Assembly (NCBI GenBank): GCA_032821775.1
Contig: JAVLRN010000004.1
Location: 1,178,001-1,242,000, forward strand
Direction: 5' to 3'
Length of the DNA: 64,000 nt
Source of the DNA: Sanguinoderma infundibulare
Taxonomy: Eukaryota > Basidiomycota > Agaricomycetes > Polyporales > Polyporaceae
This document shows positions 43,690-55,035 of the stretch, piece by piece (position 1 is the stretch's first letter; each line of letters begins with the position of its first letter). A program made the translations under genes and the position numbers. The notes beneath the pieces are model-generated. The model worked only from the letters and a program-made list of their open reading frames with translations. It searched no databases and was not told where the DNA came from.

Positions 43690-44420
43690 TCTTGATCGAC
43701 CTGTCGGGGAGTGGGCCCTGGATGGGAGCTTGGATGACCGTTTGGGTCTACCGCTTTGGCGGTGCTGAGTTGCCTAAGATCTTCCTGGAGCACGCCACGA
43801 GGTTCACCAGCAACTGAGACGCCCAAGCAGAAGCGAGTGTCGTCCACGCCAGTATCGGAGACATAGGCCCAGCGCTAGAGGTCAAGTGTCGCATAATTAG
43901 ACATAGACAGAGGAGCCACTAGAAGACAGTGATCACCGGGATCGCCAGGAACCAGGACACAGCCAAAGCCGAAGTGGAAAAGTTCGCCACGGTGGTCCAG
44001 TCTAAGTGTTCCAGAGGTCAGAAGTAGACGATGGCCAGAGGACGTACGAAGCGGAGGACAAACCACCGAGGCGAAGCCAACCACTTGCTCGGCTCCGAGT
44101 GTAAGCTTGAAGGACCGGTTGGGTCTACCGCGTTGGCGGCGTCGAGTTGCCTGAGGTCTGCCTAGAGGACGCCAGTAGAGTCGCCAGTGCCTAGGTCAGT
44201 GTTGCAAGAGTCGGATACGAGGCCAAGCGTCGCAGAGGTCAGAAGCAGACGAGAGCCAGAGGATGTACCAACCACTCGACCACCGCCAAAGACAGATACA
44301 AAGCCAACCACCATGTGGGCTCTTGATCAGCCTTGAGGGCAACCTTGAATGACCGTTTGGATCTACCGCATTGGCGGCGTCGAGTTGCCTAAGGTTCGTC
44401 TTGAAGGGCGCCACCAGACT
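43690..44420. repeat. Three degenerate copies of a repeat
   Basis: A block of about 70 bp (with GACCGTTTGGRTCTACCG and GAGTTGCCT) occurs near 43725, 44108 and 44346. The spacer after copies 2 and 3 also recurs (CCAGAGGAYGTAC). The spacings are about 380 and 240 bp. Frames are broken in both strands, so the repeat's nature (gene family, LTR or satellite) is open. Confidence 0.6.
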
Positions 44421-45660
44421 CTAGAGGCGCTAGGACCAGAAGGACAAGTTGACAACGTCGCAGGAGGGGTCGCACAAGTTATTCGTCTTGATGGTGTCGG
44501 ATACGTCATCACAGTTGTTGAGGGGAAGCATCGTATAGAGCAACCGGAGATGAGGGCCGGAGGACGTACGAACCGGCTGACAAACGAGTACTCAACCACC
44601 AAACCACCGTGACCGCCAAAGCCAAAGACGAAGTCAAGCACAGCGTGGACTGAGATCCTAGATGGCAGCCACCACAGCGAGAGTATCCTGAGATCGAGCT
44701 AAGCACGTGCAGACCGTGAGCGGGGAGGTCGACCCTGAGTCTTCTATGGCTGGTGGTTGAAGCTTGTCGCGCGTCGTCGCAAGATGGCGAGCTTGATCGA
44801 CGATGTGGAAGGATGTTGAGAGACGAGGCCAGCATTGAGTGGAGGGGTCGGTGAACTGTGAAGGGGAAGAGGGTAAGATGCAATTGGGCGACCTGGCCGA
44901 GCGGTTGGTGTTTAAGTAGTGGGTGCGAGGGAGTGGCGCCCAGCTCAACGCTTGAAACTCCGCGGGGCGCGGCGGACAATCGTCGTCCGAAAAAGGCAGG
45001 TCACTTACCATTCTCGGCGGACCGTCCAGCTACGGACCGGATCGCCCGAATCGCTGCCCGCCGCAAAACCGACGCCGCAGCTGCAGGGTCTGTGGACGCG
45101 AACGCCGTCGTTGCGGCTGGAGGTGTACTTGCAGCAAGAACTCTAGGGAAGGAGATCGAGGGTGTGACGCACGGCAGCGGCTGCGACGGGGTGTTTCGTG
45201 ACCGCTGCGTCGCCCTCCCACCGGACTTGGCTCATTGTGCGCATGATGTTCGATGACACGGCCGCACAGCGTTGCGATGGTTCTTTCGTCTTGGTCGTCC
45301 GGGAATATAGGTGTTCACGCTGGGAGGAAATTCGCGTCCGGACATGCTAGCGACATACTTGCCCAACATTCAGGTCTAATCCGCCGCTAGCAAGCGCTGC
45401 GTTACGGCAAAGAATCTCCCACTCCACGCTTGTTCTGTTGAACATGTATTTAGTTATTACAATGGCATAAATCCATCCCCGTTCCGGCTGCTAAACGGAA
45501 TCCGGTCTGCCAGCTCGGCTGTCGATGGGGAGCATAATTGGGGACGGTCGCGTCCACCGAAAGTATAGAGGCTGGTACACAGGCGGATCCCGTGTCGGTT
45601 CGACAACCGCGAGAGAAAACACGATGCCCTACGTCAAGGCTGTCAGTACAATCCCCAGCG
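44421..45660. other. No supported gene
   Basis: A tRNA-like 5' half lies at 44887-44908 but lacks the rest of a tRNA. The remaining frames are unrecognised. Confidence 0.45.
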
Positions 45661-46786
45661 TCACGGTTCGAAGGAGTCGGGTTCGCGTATCATGACTGGA
45701 GAGAGCACAGTAATGCACATGTAGAACCCGATATTTGTGTTCATGAGGAACGCGACTAGGAGCGAGAACGACGTCAAAGTGTACACCGCCGCTGACTGGA
45801 TAACGGCGTCGTGGACGATCTTAGATCGGAAGACAGCCAGGAGCGCGCCAATTCGCCAGTCCCAAGGCCTGCGGGTGATGTCACTGCCGCGAAGCCAAGC
45901 TTGCATCATTGGCCCTGAGCGGTCCCGGCGAGTGGCAAGGGTCAGCACGGGCAGATCGGGACTGGGAAGCGGGGCGAAAACGACTAGCCTGAAGCCATTA
46001 GGTTCACCATGACAGCGGTGAAGATGGTGAACTGGAAGGCCCAATATGGCTTGATAGAGGCGCAATAGCCGGATACTATATGTCGATGCTATGAATTGTG
46101 TGCTTGATACTTCAGAGGGCATCACCACACTCACTTGTTCCGAGGACCGAGTACCCTGCATAAACATACACCATCCGGTTTCCATTAGATCTCACGTAGA
46201 GTATGTACGTCTATTGGTATGATTAGCTCTTGGTCGATTGGTGTGGAAAGAACAGACGACACCAGAAGCCCATCAGCGACCATGGTCTGTGTCACATAGA
46301 GGTAGCATTGGAGTGCATTGACCGAGATGAAGAGGGCGTATTTGTCGGCAAAGGTCCCATGCTCAGTGTCAAGTCTGCCGCTGTAACCAGCAGCTGGCTG
46401 TAGCGTCGCCTTGAATGTTAGGGACAGATTCTGGGGAATTGTCGATCAAGTCAGCCAAATATGCCGAGAACGGTAGCAGAGCTCAATACCGCGCATGCGA
46501 GAACCAACATCGCCGTGACCGCACCAAAGTAGATCCTATTCCGCTTTACGACCGACGGAAGCTGGTCTGGGCTCCGCAACGCAGCTCGCGCTGTGCCGTA
46601 TGTTACGATGAATGCTCCAAATAAGATTGATTGAAGGAGCAGAGAAAGAATTCGCGACACGACAATATCGTGCTCTGTGAGGCCCTAGGATGACCGATAA
46701 TGTCAGTGAAGTTTTTCGTGGTAGAGAGAAGGACGTACTCTACCATGCTCGGCGGGAACAACTTCACTCGTTGTACTGTTGTCCAT
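45661..46786 (-). CDS. 7-TM family member, 275 aa, 3' end degenerate
   Basis: Exons 46786-46739, 46684-46490 (195 nt), 46430-46263 (168), 46210-46135 (76), 46075-45989 (87), 45914-45661. Sizes match the relatives. Helices: RILSLLLQSILFGAFIVTY, TAMLVLACA, LQCYLYVTQTMVADGLL, FQFTIFTAVM, AVIQSAAVYTLTSFSLLVAF. Two splice defects: intron 5 has a GC donor (G|GCTAGT), and at 45688, exactly where relatives end exon 6 with GT, this copy has CG. The next acceptor is also lost, and the final exon (GIVLTALT) ends at once in a stop. The frame reads through to a stop at 45661, so a protein lacking the last helix is possible; more likely a decaying copy. Confidence 0.6.
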
Positions 46787-47065
46787 GCGTGAACCACAGC
46801 AAAGCTAACTGACAGAGAGACGGGACGGGAAATGGACGCAAGGGAGAGGTGGACGTCAGTGGCTCTGAGGAAGGAGCATTGGAGTTGGGAGGAAGCATGA
46901 TACAGCCCCGCTCAGGCCCCCGTATCGGTCCCACGCGGATCGTCGGAGCGCTCTTCAGGTACAACCCGCTATCGAGGAACATCACTGGCGCTACGAGCGT
47001 TACGAGTATAGACATACGACATGATCCTGGGCTATCAATGCCTTGTACGCCATGACAAACACACG

Positions 47066-48527
47066 TCATGCCGTTATACTAGCTCGACTATCGTCCTCGC
47101 GCAGAAAGCTCTCCACGCTCGACGCCGATCCCTTGCGCGTGTGCTTGGATCCTATGATAGTAGAGAATTGAGCACGCGAGGCGTCTGAGGTATCGTGAAC
47201 AGCGGCAGCAGAATTGCGTGCGATCTGGATCACGATGAGCGAGAAGACCAGACCCTAACGAGGCGATGTCAGTTTTATATGTTGTGCATGGATGGTCAGG
47301 ATAACGCACAATGAGTGGGGGAAACACGCTTAGGCAAGCGTAAAGTCCGATGTTGGGGCTGATAAACATCGTGACAATGAGCGATATTGAGGCCGTCGAG
47401 TATATGGCAGCGGACTGGATGATAGCTTCGAAGACTCGGCGATACTTGACGAAGTTGAACATAGCACGCGATTGCCACTTCCAATGCTCTTGTGTTTGAG
47501 AACCCGCGGAGCGTAATACACGCCACATAATGAGACCTTGGCGGAGACGACGAGGTGTGAGCCGCGTTTGTGACATAGGTCAAGCAGACGATGGGACTCA
47601 CCCGACGCAAGCGCATTGGTGAAGAACGACATTCCGAAGAATACAATGTCCATGAAGGGCACAGTGAGGGAGCAATATCCACTAACTATCGGGAGACTAT
47701 GTCAGTTGGTCGCACAAAACGTCAAACGCATGAACCCGGCATTCGTCGAGTCGCATTAGTACGGTCGCGCATGGACACGGTGGGTAGTATTCAATCACAC
47801 CAACCCGGGCAACAGCCCATTGACATGGGAAACGCGTCTGGACTGGATTGAATATTGATACTTACTAGTGTCAAGCAAGAACAGAATGGTTGGGACGACG
47901 ATGACTGCGATCCGGCCGTCCCAGACGGTATATAACCGGTACAACTTCCGAGACGACATTAGCAAATGTGTACCACTGGTAATTGAGAATGCAGCGCACC
48001 ATGAATCCATCCGCGAGCAAAGTCTGCGTGACGTATAGATAGAATTGTGCCATGCTGATTGGAGAGATATACAGGTTACTGCTGAAAAATGCGTTGTATA
48101 CGGTCTGACGGGTGTCTCCGTGGACAACGAAACCATATAGCGTCGTCTGCACTGTGAGGGAGACGTGCTGTCCCAATTTGTGAAGTTACAAAGAAGCATG
48201 TTGGGAACGGTATTACCACGTACCACTAGCGCCAACACCAACATGAGAGTGTTGACGCCAAAGAGCATCTTGTTCCTCCGGGACAGCGCGGCAGGCTGAT
48301 CTCCACAGATCAAGGACCACGAGCCCATCGCGTACGTGACGACAAACACGCCGAAGAGAAGCGATTCGAGAAAGAGCCCAACAATTCGTGAGTTCAGGAG
48401 ATCCCGTTGGACCCGTATCTACCAAGACGAACAAAGTCAATACTCGGATATCATACGGCAAAAAGCAGAACCCTGTACATACCCCATTGCCATCGAGCTG
48501 AATGCCATTATCTGAACTTGAGGACAT
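47066..48527 (-). CDS. Multi-pass (about 7-TM) membrane protein, 328 aa, 7 exons
   Basis: Exons 48527-48483, 48418-48224, 48167-48000, 47944-47866, 47685-47602, 47536-47310, 47254-47066; all GT-AG, frame closes. Closest relative of the 30430-31890 gene: same N-terminus MSSSSD, DLLNSRIVGLFLESLLFG, QFYLYVTQTLLADGF, FFGMSFFTNALASG, IMWRVLRSAGSQTQ, AIIQSAAIYSTASIS and GLVFSLIVIQIA. The fourth intron is long (180 bp), as in that gene. The cytoplasmic tail is Ser/Arg-rich. Function unknown; plasma or internal membrane location inferred. Head-to-tail with the degenerate copy downstream. Confidence 0.87.
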
Positions 48528-49282
48528 GATTACGGGCGTCAAGTAAGCGACTTTCTCGGACGTCTGCTGCAGCGAAGACGAAGACTGAAAGGAAATGTGA
48601 GATGACTTGAACTTTAAACAATCCCGGCGAGACGTACATTACAGGCGCGGGACACCGTTACACGGGGAGAAACGAGGGAGCTGGTGTTTATACGGGGGTC
48701 TGAAGCCAGACCAAGCATCACACAGCGTCCTTGATGCGAGGCACATCGCAAGGGAGTAAGCTGTGCTGCAAATACTAGCCGTGTGGTGAGATAACCCAGC
48801 CGAAGACCGCAGCAGAAGGGCACTGAACGTAATGAGAGCATCATGATCCGGCGGCCAAAGAGCCCGCCTACGCAAAGTCGACTGCCGACAGTTCAAGCTG
48901 TGCCTGAGCGGTGATTGTGCTCGTTGTGCATGGGAGCGATTCGGAGACAGCTATTCAGCGGATGTATTAGTATTACCAATGGGCGACCTGTTATGAACGC
49001 ACCGTTGTGACCATCCTGATCATCACGAAGCACGATAAGTAGAATGTATGCGTCGCCAAAAGGCTGAGGAATAGCTGATTCGGAAGAGGGACCTCCGTGT
49101 CCGATGTCTGGTCCTGGTCTGGTCTCTTCCTGTGCCGACGATAACAGCGAATCGACGCCGGGAACCCAAGTTGGCGCCCAAGTTGGCGACTGTAAGAGAA
49201 GAGTGGGCGAGTCCGTCAGTTCTGAAATGGATGTGCAACAAGAGGCTTAGCTAGTCAAGCTACCTCTACCCTCGTCGTGGTC
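48528..49282. other. No supported gene
   Basis: Promoter side of the 7-TM gene and intergenic sequence; nothing recognised. Confidence 0.5.
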
Positions 49283-49916
49283 ATGCCGGTTGTCGTCAGC
49301 TTCGGCGGGTGCATTGGGTGCGCGCTCGTCGCGCACTGGTTCTCCCTCGCCAGCATCGCGCCCGGCATCGTCGCGAACGGCTCCTCGTGCTTCATTATCG
49401 GGCTCTGGAAACCTCATCTTCAAGCACCACAGCCCCGCGCGGAACGCGCTCGACGGCGTGCTCAAGGGCGGGAAGAACATCATCGTGCTCGTCGGCAAGG
49501 AGGGCATTGACAACACCTTCACCCGGGGCCACTTCCACTTGCAGTACCAGGGCCAGGTGCAGCGGCCTGGGAACGGGCTACTGTGCAGCGCGTGCGGGGC
49601 CGACACCCCCATGTGCGACGAATGTGGACGCGCTCCGCCCGACTACGAAGCCCAGTCGCGACGGTGGATCCTGCCGCAGAGCTACATCGGGCCCTGTGCG
49701 CTCCTCCTCACGCTCCAGTTCGTCGCGCAGCTGCTTCTCATTCCCCAGGGCACGCTCTTCGGGGAGCTCCTGTTCGTGGTCACGATCATCGTACCGTGGA
49801 TGCATCACTCGTACCTGTCCTCCCGTGACCGAGAGGAGATCTAGACGGAGATCCTCTTCAGGGACGTGCTCAAGCTCCTTCAGAACAAGGACATCCAGAA
49901 GTACGAGCTCAAGTTC

Positions 49917-50955
49917 TAGGCTGTAGCACGGGTACGGGTAACCCGTACGGGTCAGCGCGGGTTTTCAGCGCGGGTACGGATACGGGTCGGACTTGGCCAA
50001 CCCGAGGGCAAACCCGCACCCGTGCCGCGGGTTTGCGGGTACAGGCGCCGATATAGGCGCCCAAGCCACTTGGGTGATATTGTGTGTTGGCGCGTGGACG
50101 TCAGCGGGTCTCATCAACGCCGACGATGCTCGCAAGGCTGCCAAGCTGCCGGACGTCAAGGATGACGGGGCCATTAAGCACCATTAAGCACGTTAAGCTG
50201 CCGTTAAGCACGGTAAGCCGATAAGCCGTAAGCAGGTCTCTAAGCGCCCATAAGTTCCGGCACTGACGACCTCTCTTCTACCAGCACCGCTCCCCCGCAC
50301 TCTGACTGGCACACGGTGTTGTAGTAGGACGCTTTGCGCCTCTATGTTCCTTGTATCATTCAGATCCTTTCTCTTTGTAGATCTTTGTGTATTTGCTCCC
50401 GCTCCACGACATATGAACTGCGCCATTGGCAATAGCTACTCCTATTGTTTCTCTCATGTATATATACAGGACCTGCTGAGACTCGGAATATTATCTACTA
50501 CTCGCCATCTTGTCCTCCAATACACGGCGGGGGACAAAGAGATGTCTCCTCGACACGTTGGAGGTAGAAGTCTGCCCAGGATATCCACCAAAATCCGGGG
50601 GGGGAGGACGGCCATTTTCCGTTAAGCTGTTAAGCCGTTAAGCAAAATCCGGCTTTACTGATGTGCGCAATGTTCGGCCTGCTCTGGAGCTCGAGCGCGA
50701 GCTGAGCTATGCATGTAAGCTCCCAGAATCTAACATATGTACACGTAGATGTTTCGTATGGCCCCACACATGTCTACCATATGCTACAAACCCGCGTACA
50801 AACCCGTGTCCGAGACCCGTACCCGCGACACCCGCGACACCCGGCGCTAGTACCCGTAACCCGCGGGCACCCGCGGGTCGCGGGTACGGGTTTTTCGCGG
50901 GTACGGGTCCGGGTCAGGTCTCGGGCACCCGCGGGTTCACCCGTGCTACAGCCTA
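49917..50955. mobile_element. 1039-bp non-autonomous hAT-like element
   Basis: Perfect 17-bp terminal inverted repeats, TAGGCTGTAGCACGGGT at 49917-49933 and its inverse at 50939-50955. Both subterminal regions are dense in CGGGTA/ACCCG repeats (49930-50045 and 50790-50940), as in many hAT elements. AGCTCAAG (49906-49913) and AGCTCAAC (50956-50963) look like an 8-bp target duplication with one mismatch and three extra bases on the left. No transposase frame inside. Confidence 0.7.
50172..50250 (+). repeat. GTTAAGCAC short tandem repeat inside the hAT-like element
   Basis: Repeats of about 10 bp based on (A/G)TTAAGCAC, degenerating to GATAAGCCGTAAGC. A related run (GTTAAGCTGTTAAGCCG) lies at about 50622-50643. 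Confidence 0.7.
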
Positions 50956-51316
50956 AGCTCAACACGTGGACGTCGGGCGCCGCGTTCGCTTCCCTCGTCC
51001 TCGCAGCGACAAGGCGCTTCCTCACCTGCTGGACGGGATGCTCCGGAACGACACCCCGGTGTGGACAGCTTTGAGGGAGACTATGGCGAGGAAGCTCAAG
51101 AGTCCGAGCCTGCTGGCCCGCGACGCAGGGTTCAACTTTTCGGATGAGGAGCGGGAGGGCGACGGCCTGGATGGCGCAGAGAAGGAATTGTTGGGTGTCT
51201 TCTTGAATGATGCAGAGAGGGCATGGCAGGTATGGGCGAGAGCGCATAACGAACCAAAATGTGGACGCTTCGAGGGGAAAGCAGTGGACGTACTGTTGGA
51301 TCTGATGGGCACGTAG

Positions 51317-51838
51317 CCACCAGTGGGCACCAGACATACATGATGCCTCGGGGCTGCGCTCTTTCCGCATTCCTCAGGCTGAATGTCTGACAACATCTTG
51401 GACCTGCAGCAGAGAGGGGAAAAATCGGACGGGTGTCGATGAGACCGCAAAAGAGTATAGCAACGATAGGTACTCACCAAAAGGCCGTCCCACATCGCGA
51501 ACGTAGAATCCGTCGCATCTTGATGCGACATCGAGACTTGGTTTTGAGAACAGCGAGAACAGTGGGACATTCAGACTGGAAGGCAAGACAGCGGCAGGAG
51601 AGAGCTGATCTTTGCATCTAGGGAAACAGAAACCATCGTGGCTCAAAAATGGCAAAATGAACTAGAATTTAAAGGCCATAGAGAGTACGAGGATGGACAT
51701 ATAGAACATCCCACTTGGTGGTACCGGAACAGGGAGCCTCGTCACGCCCAGCGTTACAAGGGCCGTTACGCAACGCAAATCGCGACGCGTCACATCAGGT
51801 CACATCGATCACATTATGTCTTGTCCTCCTCGACTACC
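51317..51838. other. No gene seen; BTB promoter side
   Basis: About 520 bp upstream of the next BTB gene. Nothing recognised. Confidence 0.5.
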
Positions 51839-52951
51839 ATGGCCGAGGGCTCTCGTACCACCAAACGTCGCGGATTCTCATCCGATTCGACATCCATCAT
51901 CCTCAAGAGCGCTGGCGCATCAGCGACAGGCCAAGAGGAGTTCACGCGCGACGCTGATTCCTGGCTCGAAGATGGCAACGTCATTCTCATCGCCGGAGAA
52001 GCCGCCTTCCGTGTCTACCGCGTCCTCCTCGCGAAGCAGTCCGTCGTCTTCGCGGACATGTTCGACACTGGGTCTCCGGACGCGAACGAGATGTTCGACG
52101 GATGTCCCGTCGTCCGCCTTTCTGACCATCCGAACGACCTGCGCGACTTCCTCCACTACCTGATGCCATGCTCGACGCGGGAGTGAGTGCCGCATCACAC
52201 CCTCTTCGTCTCAGATTCTCACTCCCCGTAAAACGCCAGCTTCAAAGATGGGAGGCTCAAGTGGCACTTCGCGCAGATCCACGCCGTGATCCATCTCGCG
52301 CACAAGTACCAGTGCCCCGCTGTCGAAGCGCGCGCGCTTTTCCTCCTCACAAGATACTACACCACCGCCTTTGTCGATCACGACCGGTATGACTCTGACA
52401 AAACCGGCTTGGGCCATGTATACTCCGGCTGCGCCATCGCCGCTGTCAACATTGCGCGCCTGACGGAGACGCCTTCCATGCTTCCCTTCGCCCTGTACGA
52501 GGTCTGCACCCTCGAGGGCCGGATGATGGATGGCTACATGCGGCGAGACCAGTCGGTCGAATACCTCTCCGCCGAAGACCTCAGGTTGTGCATCGACGCA
52601 CGAAGAGAACTCACGCGCGAGACGGCCGCACTCGTCAAGCACGTATTCGCTCTCTCTCCTAGTCCAGGCTGCATCGACCTAGTCGCATGCGAGACGGCCC
52701 TGAAAGACATCTTGGTCGACGAGGTGGAGCTCAACGCGCCTGGAGAATGCGATGCCCTCTCACCGTACCGTGAATGTATCACGGAGTGGGCAGAGGTCTT
52801 TGGTTTGTGCAAGGTATGCAGGACGGAGATGCTGAAGCGCGAGGTCGAGGAGCGCAAGAGGGTGTGGAAGATGTTGCCGGGGATGTTTGGGTTGACAGCC
52901 AAGACTTGTGGTTGGAAATGTGGAAAGGAGAGCGATTCGGATGGTGACTAA
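51839..52951 (+). CDS. BTB/POZ protein, 351 aa, 2 exons
   Basis: Exons 51839-52182 and 52240-52951; 57-bp phase-2 intron (GTGAGT...GCCAG). BTB region DSWLEDGNVILIAGE, FRVYRVLLAKQSVVFADMF, CPVVRLSDHPNDLRDFLHYL. Exon 2: AQIHAVIHLAHKYQCPAVEA, AVNIARLTETPSMLPFALY, RRDQSVEYLSAEDLRLCID, CKVCRTEMLKREVEERKRV, WKMLPGMFGL. More diverged from the 23-36 kb copies; a piece of this type contributed to the 40-kb chimera. Intact. Adaptor role inferred. Confidence 0.88.
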
Positions 52952-53176
52952 AAGGGGTGGCCGAGGTGCGGGGAAAGCTGGGAATAGGATAGGATCCTGT
53001 AGTAATGATGTCTATAGAGCAGGCGTGCCTAAAACTCAGGACCGATGCGAGAAACAAGGTCAGGAGGGAGCTAGGGCAAGGAACTTGAATAGAAGATGAT
53101 GAGTTTGAAAAGGGTTAATTTGCGAACGAGATTACGGTACTCACCCGGTCTAGGCTAAATCGCGGCGGTTGTCGGG

Positions 53177-54235
53177 TCAACCGTCAGGTTCAGCCGGAGA
53201 ACCTGACGGCCAATCCTCCATCTCGATATTGAGCATCCCAGGGAGCCTCTCCCAGTTCCGCCTGCGCTCGTTTTCGCTACGCGTCAGGAGCTCCTTCTTG
53301 CACTCGGAGCAGAAGCCATAACGCTTCGCAAATTTTGGTATCGTCTGTCCCCAGCTCCTCAGAGGACGGAAGTGAACCGCGGGCACCGCGGGCAGCGCCT
53401 CCCTTCGTGCCACCTTGATGAAGCATTCTTGCAGCCGCAAGCGGCAGCGCTCCTGGCTAAGACATTTCTCGCTGGTTTCCGCAAAGATCAGCGAGGTCGT
53501 CCGCAATGCTTCCTGGAACAACCGTGACTGGGCGTTGAAGCACGTCTTGAGGTCCCCTTCAGACAGGTATTCCACGTGTCCATCATCGCGCTTCCACCCG
53601 TCAAGGAGAGCACCTCCTTTAACCAGCACGCAACACGTGTACAGTGCCGAGGGCAACATATGGGGTGTATTGGTCAATCTAGCAAGATTGATAGCTCCGA
53701 TGGCGTGAATGGGTTTGATGACAATGGAGCCTCCGCACTTAAAGCGGTCCAAGCTGTTGCTGAACCCATATTCTTGCAACGAAGCGAGCGCCTGGTCGAG
53801 AACGTCTGGGACGTTGTACTTATGAGCGAGGCGGATGACTGCCGCTACCTCGTCAAAAGAGCGTTTCGCGTCCGTCGGACGAGGATGGAAGCTGCCATAG
53901 AGAGATGATCGAGGACTGTTCGTCGCGACGTCAAATTGCGGAGGAACTCACAGCAGCCTGGATGAGGGTATCAGCACCTGCAGCAGATGGGCGAGTTCCT
54001 CCGGCGAGTCCGAGAGGTGCACGATCGGGCATCCGTCCAGTGATTCGTTTGCGGAGGAAGACGACGATGCGAACATGTCCGCGAACACGCCCGATTGGGA
54101 GGCGATCAGGCCGCGATAGACCTTAAAGCCGATGCCACGAGTGACGAGGACGACGCTACCATCGTCGAACCAAAGTTCTGAATGGGGAGTGATATTGCCA
54201 GGCGGGGACGACGAGGCGGGAGTGTTCTGAGACAT
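53177..54235 (-). CDS. BTB/POZ protein, 332 aa, 2 exons
   Basis: Exon 1 54235-53952, exon 2 53891-53177; 60-bp phase-2 intron. Short N-terminus without the basic RPxKR motif of the others. BTB region HSELWFDDGSVVLVTRG, FKVYRGLIASQSGVFADMF, CPIVHLSDSPEELAHLL. Exon 2: EVAAVIRLAHKYNVPDVLDQ, AINLARLTNTPHMLP, WKRDDGHVEYLSEGDLKTC, CSECKKELLTRSENERRR, WERLPGMLNIEMEDW. Convergent with the gene at 51839. Intact. Confidence 0.88.
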
Positions 54236-55035
54236 TGTGGAAGGCTATGCGTCCGGCTATTACTGTGAGGCTGTGGACAAGCTTTGTTGACCAAGGACCT
54301 GATAAAAGGGGCGCGTTGAAGGAGGTCTGGGCGGAGTAGGAGGCTGAAAGAGCTAACGACCTATTAGGAGGGCTCCGAATTCCCAACACGTGGACTGATT
54401 GGCCTTCGCAAGAATGATCGTGTGACGGAGGATGATCTGTATACTTATGCACGTCAGACCGGTCCAATCCGCCGATGCAACGAAGACGTTATGTACCTTG
54501 CTTTAGAAAGTTATTACGCATGCGAGATCGAAGGACAGCAATCTCGCACAGTACGGCGCAACGCTATCGCGTTTAGAAAGACAGCGGAAGTGGGAATCAA
54601 ATTCGATGTCGATACACGCACAAAGCGGTATCTAGTAAAAGATTCAATGGAGAGTGACGTACGCGTTCACATTCCTAACATCAGTTCCTGAACTCCAGCA
54701 CGGATAGACAAGGCTTATCAAGACGAAGAGTCGAGACCAAAACAGGGGAACTCAACAAGAACGACGGACGTCTTGCAACTAGGCGGGCACTTGCCGACCT
54801 CAGGATTGACGACTTGCATTGTCCGGGACTCGGAGCGCATATCGTACCCATAAGTACAGCATCATGGCCGCCGTTCTGAGTCGAACAACCAGTCGTTGTG
54901 TGGACGGTGGTACAAGAACCTGGATGAATGGTCCCCTGAGTTTGCCTATCTGAACAGAACACGTCAACTGCATGAGACCGAGGTTGAGCAAGCAGTAGAG
55001 TCCGATGTACGTCACGCACAAATAGCCACCGCCTG
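54236..55035. other. No supported gene
   Basis: Intergenic between two BTB genes on the same strand; no conserved frame. Confidence 0.5.

Larger units (their letters stand above)
49283..51316 (+). pseudogene. Membrane-protein gene broken by frameshifts, a stop and a transposon
   Basis: The 5' part (ATG 49283) reads VVVSFGGCIGCALVAHWFSL and SIAPGIVANGSSCFIIG; a frame change at about 49407 leads to GNLIFKHHSPARNALDGVL, KNIIVLVGKEGIDNTFTRGH, CGADTPMCDECGR, WILPQSYIGPCALLLTLQF and SYLSSRDREEI. An in-frame TAG at 49842 (CAG in the ancestor, since TEILFRDVLKLLQ follows) comes next, then QKYEL. A 1.0-kb element interrupts here. After it the frame resumes TWTSGAAFASLVLAATR, shifts near 51015, and ends LLDGMLRNDTPVW...ARKLKSPSLLARDAG to the stop at 51316. 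It recalls an Agaricomycete membrane protein family of unknown function. Confidence 0.75.

Noticed and set aside
44887..44908. tRNA-Leu/Ser-like 5' sequence (GGCGACCTGGCCGAGCGGTTGG)
   Set aside because: It resembles an A-box, but there is no matching B-box (GGTTCRANNC) or complementary acceptor stem within the expected distance, so I do not call a tRNA.
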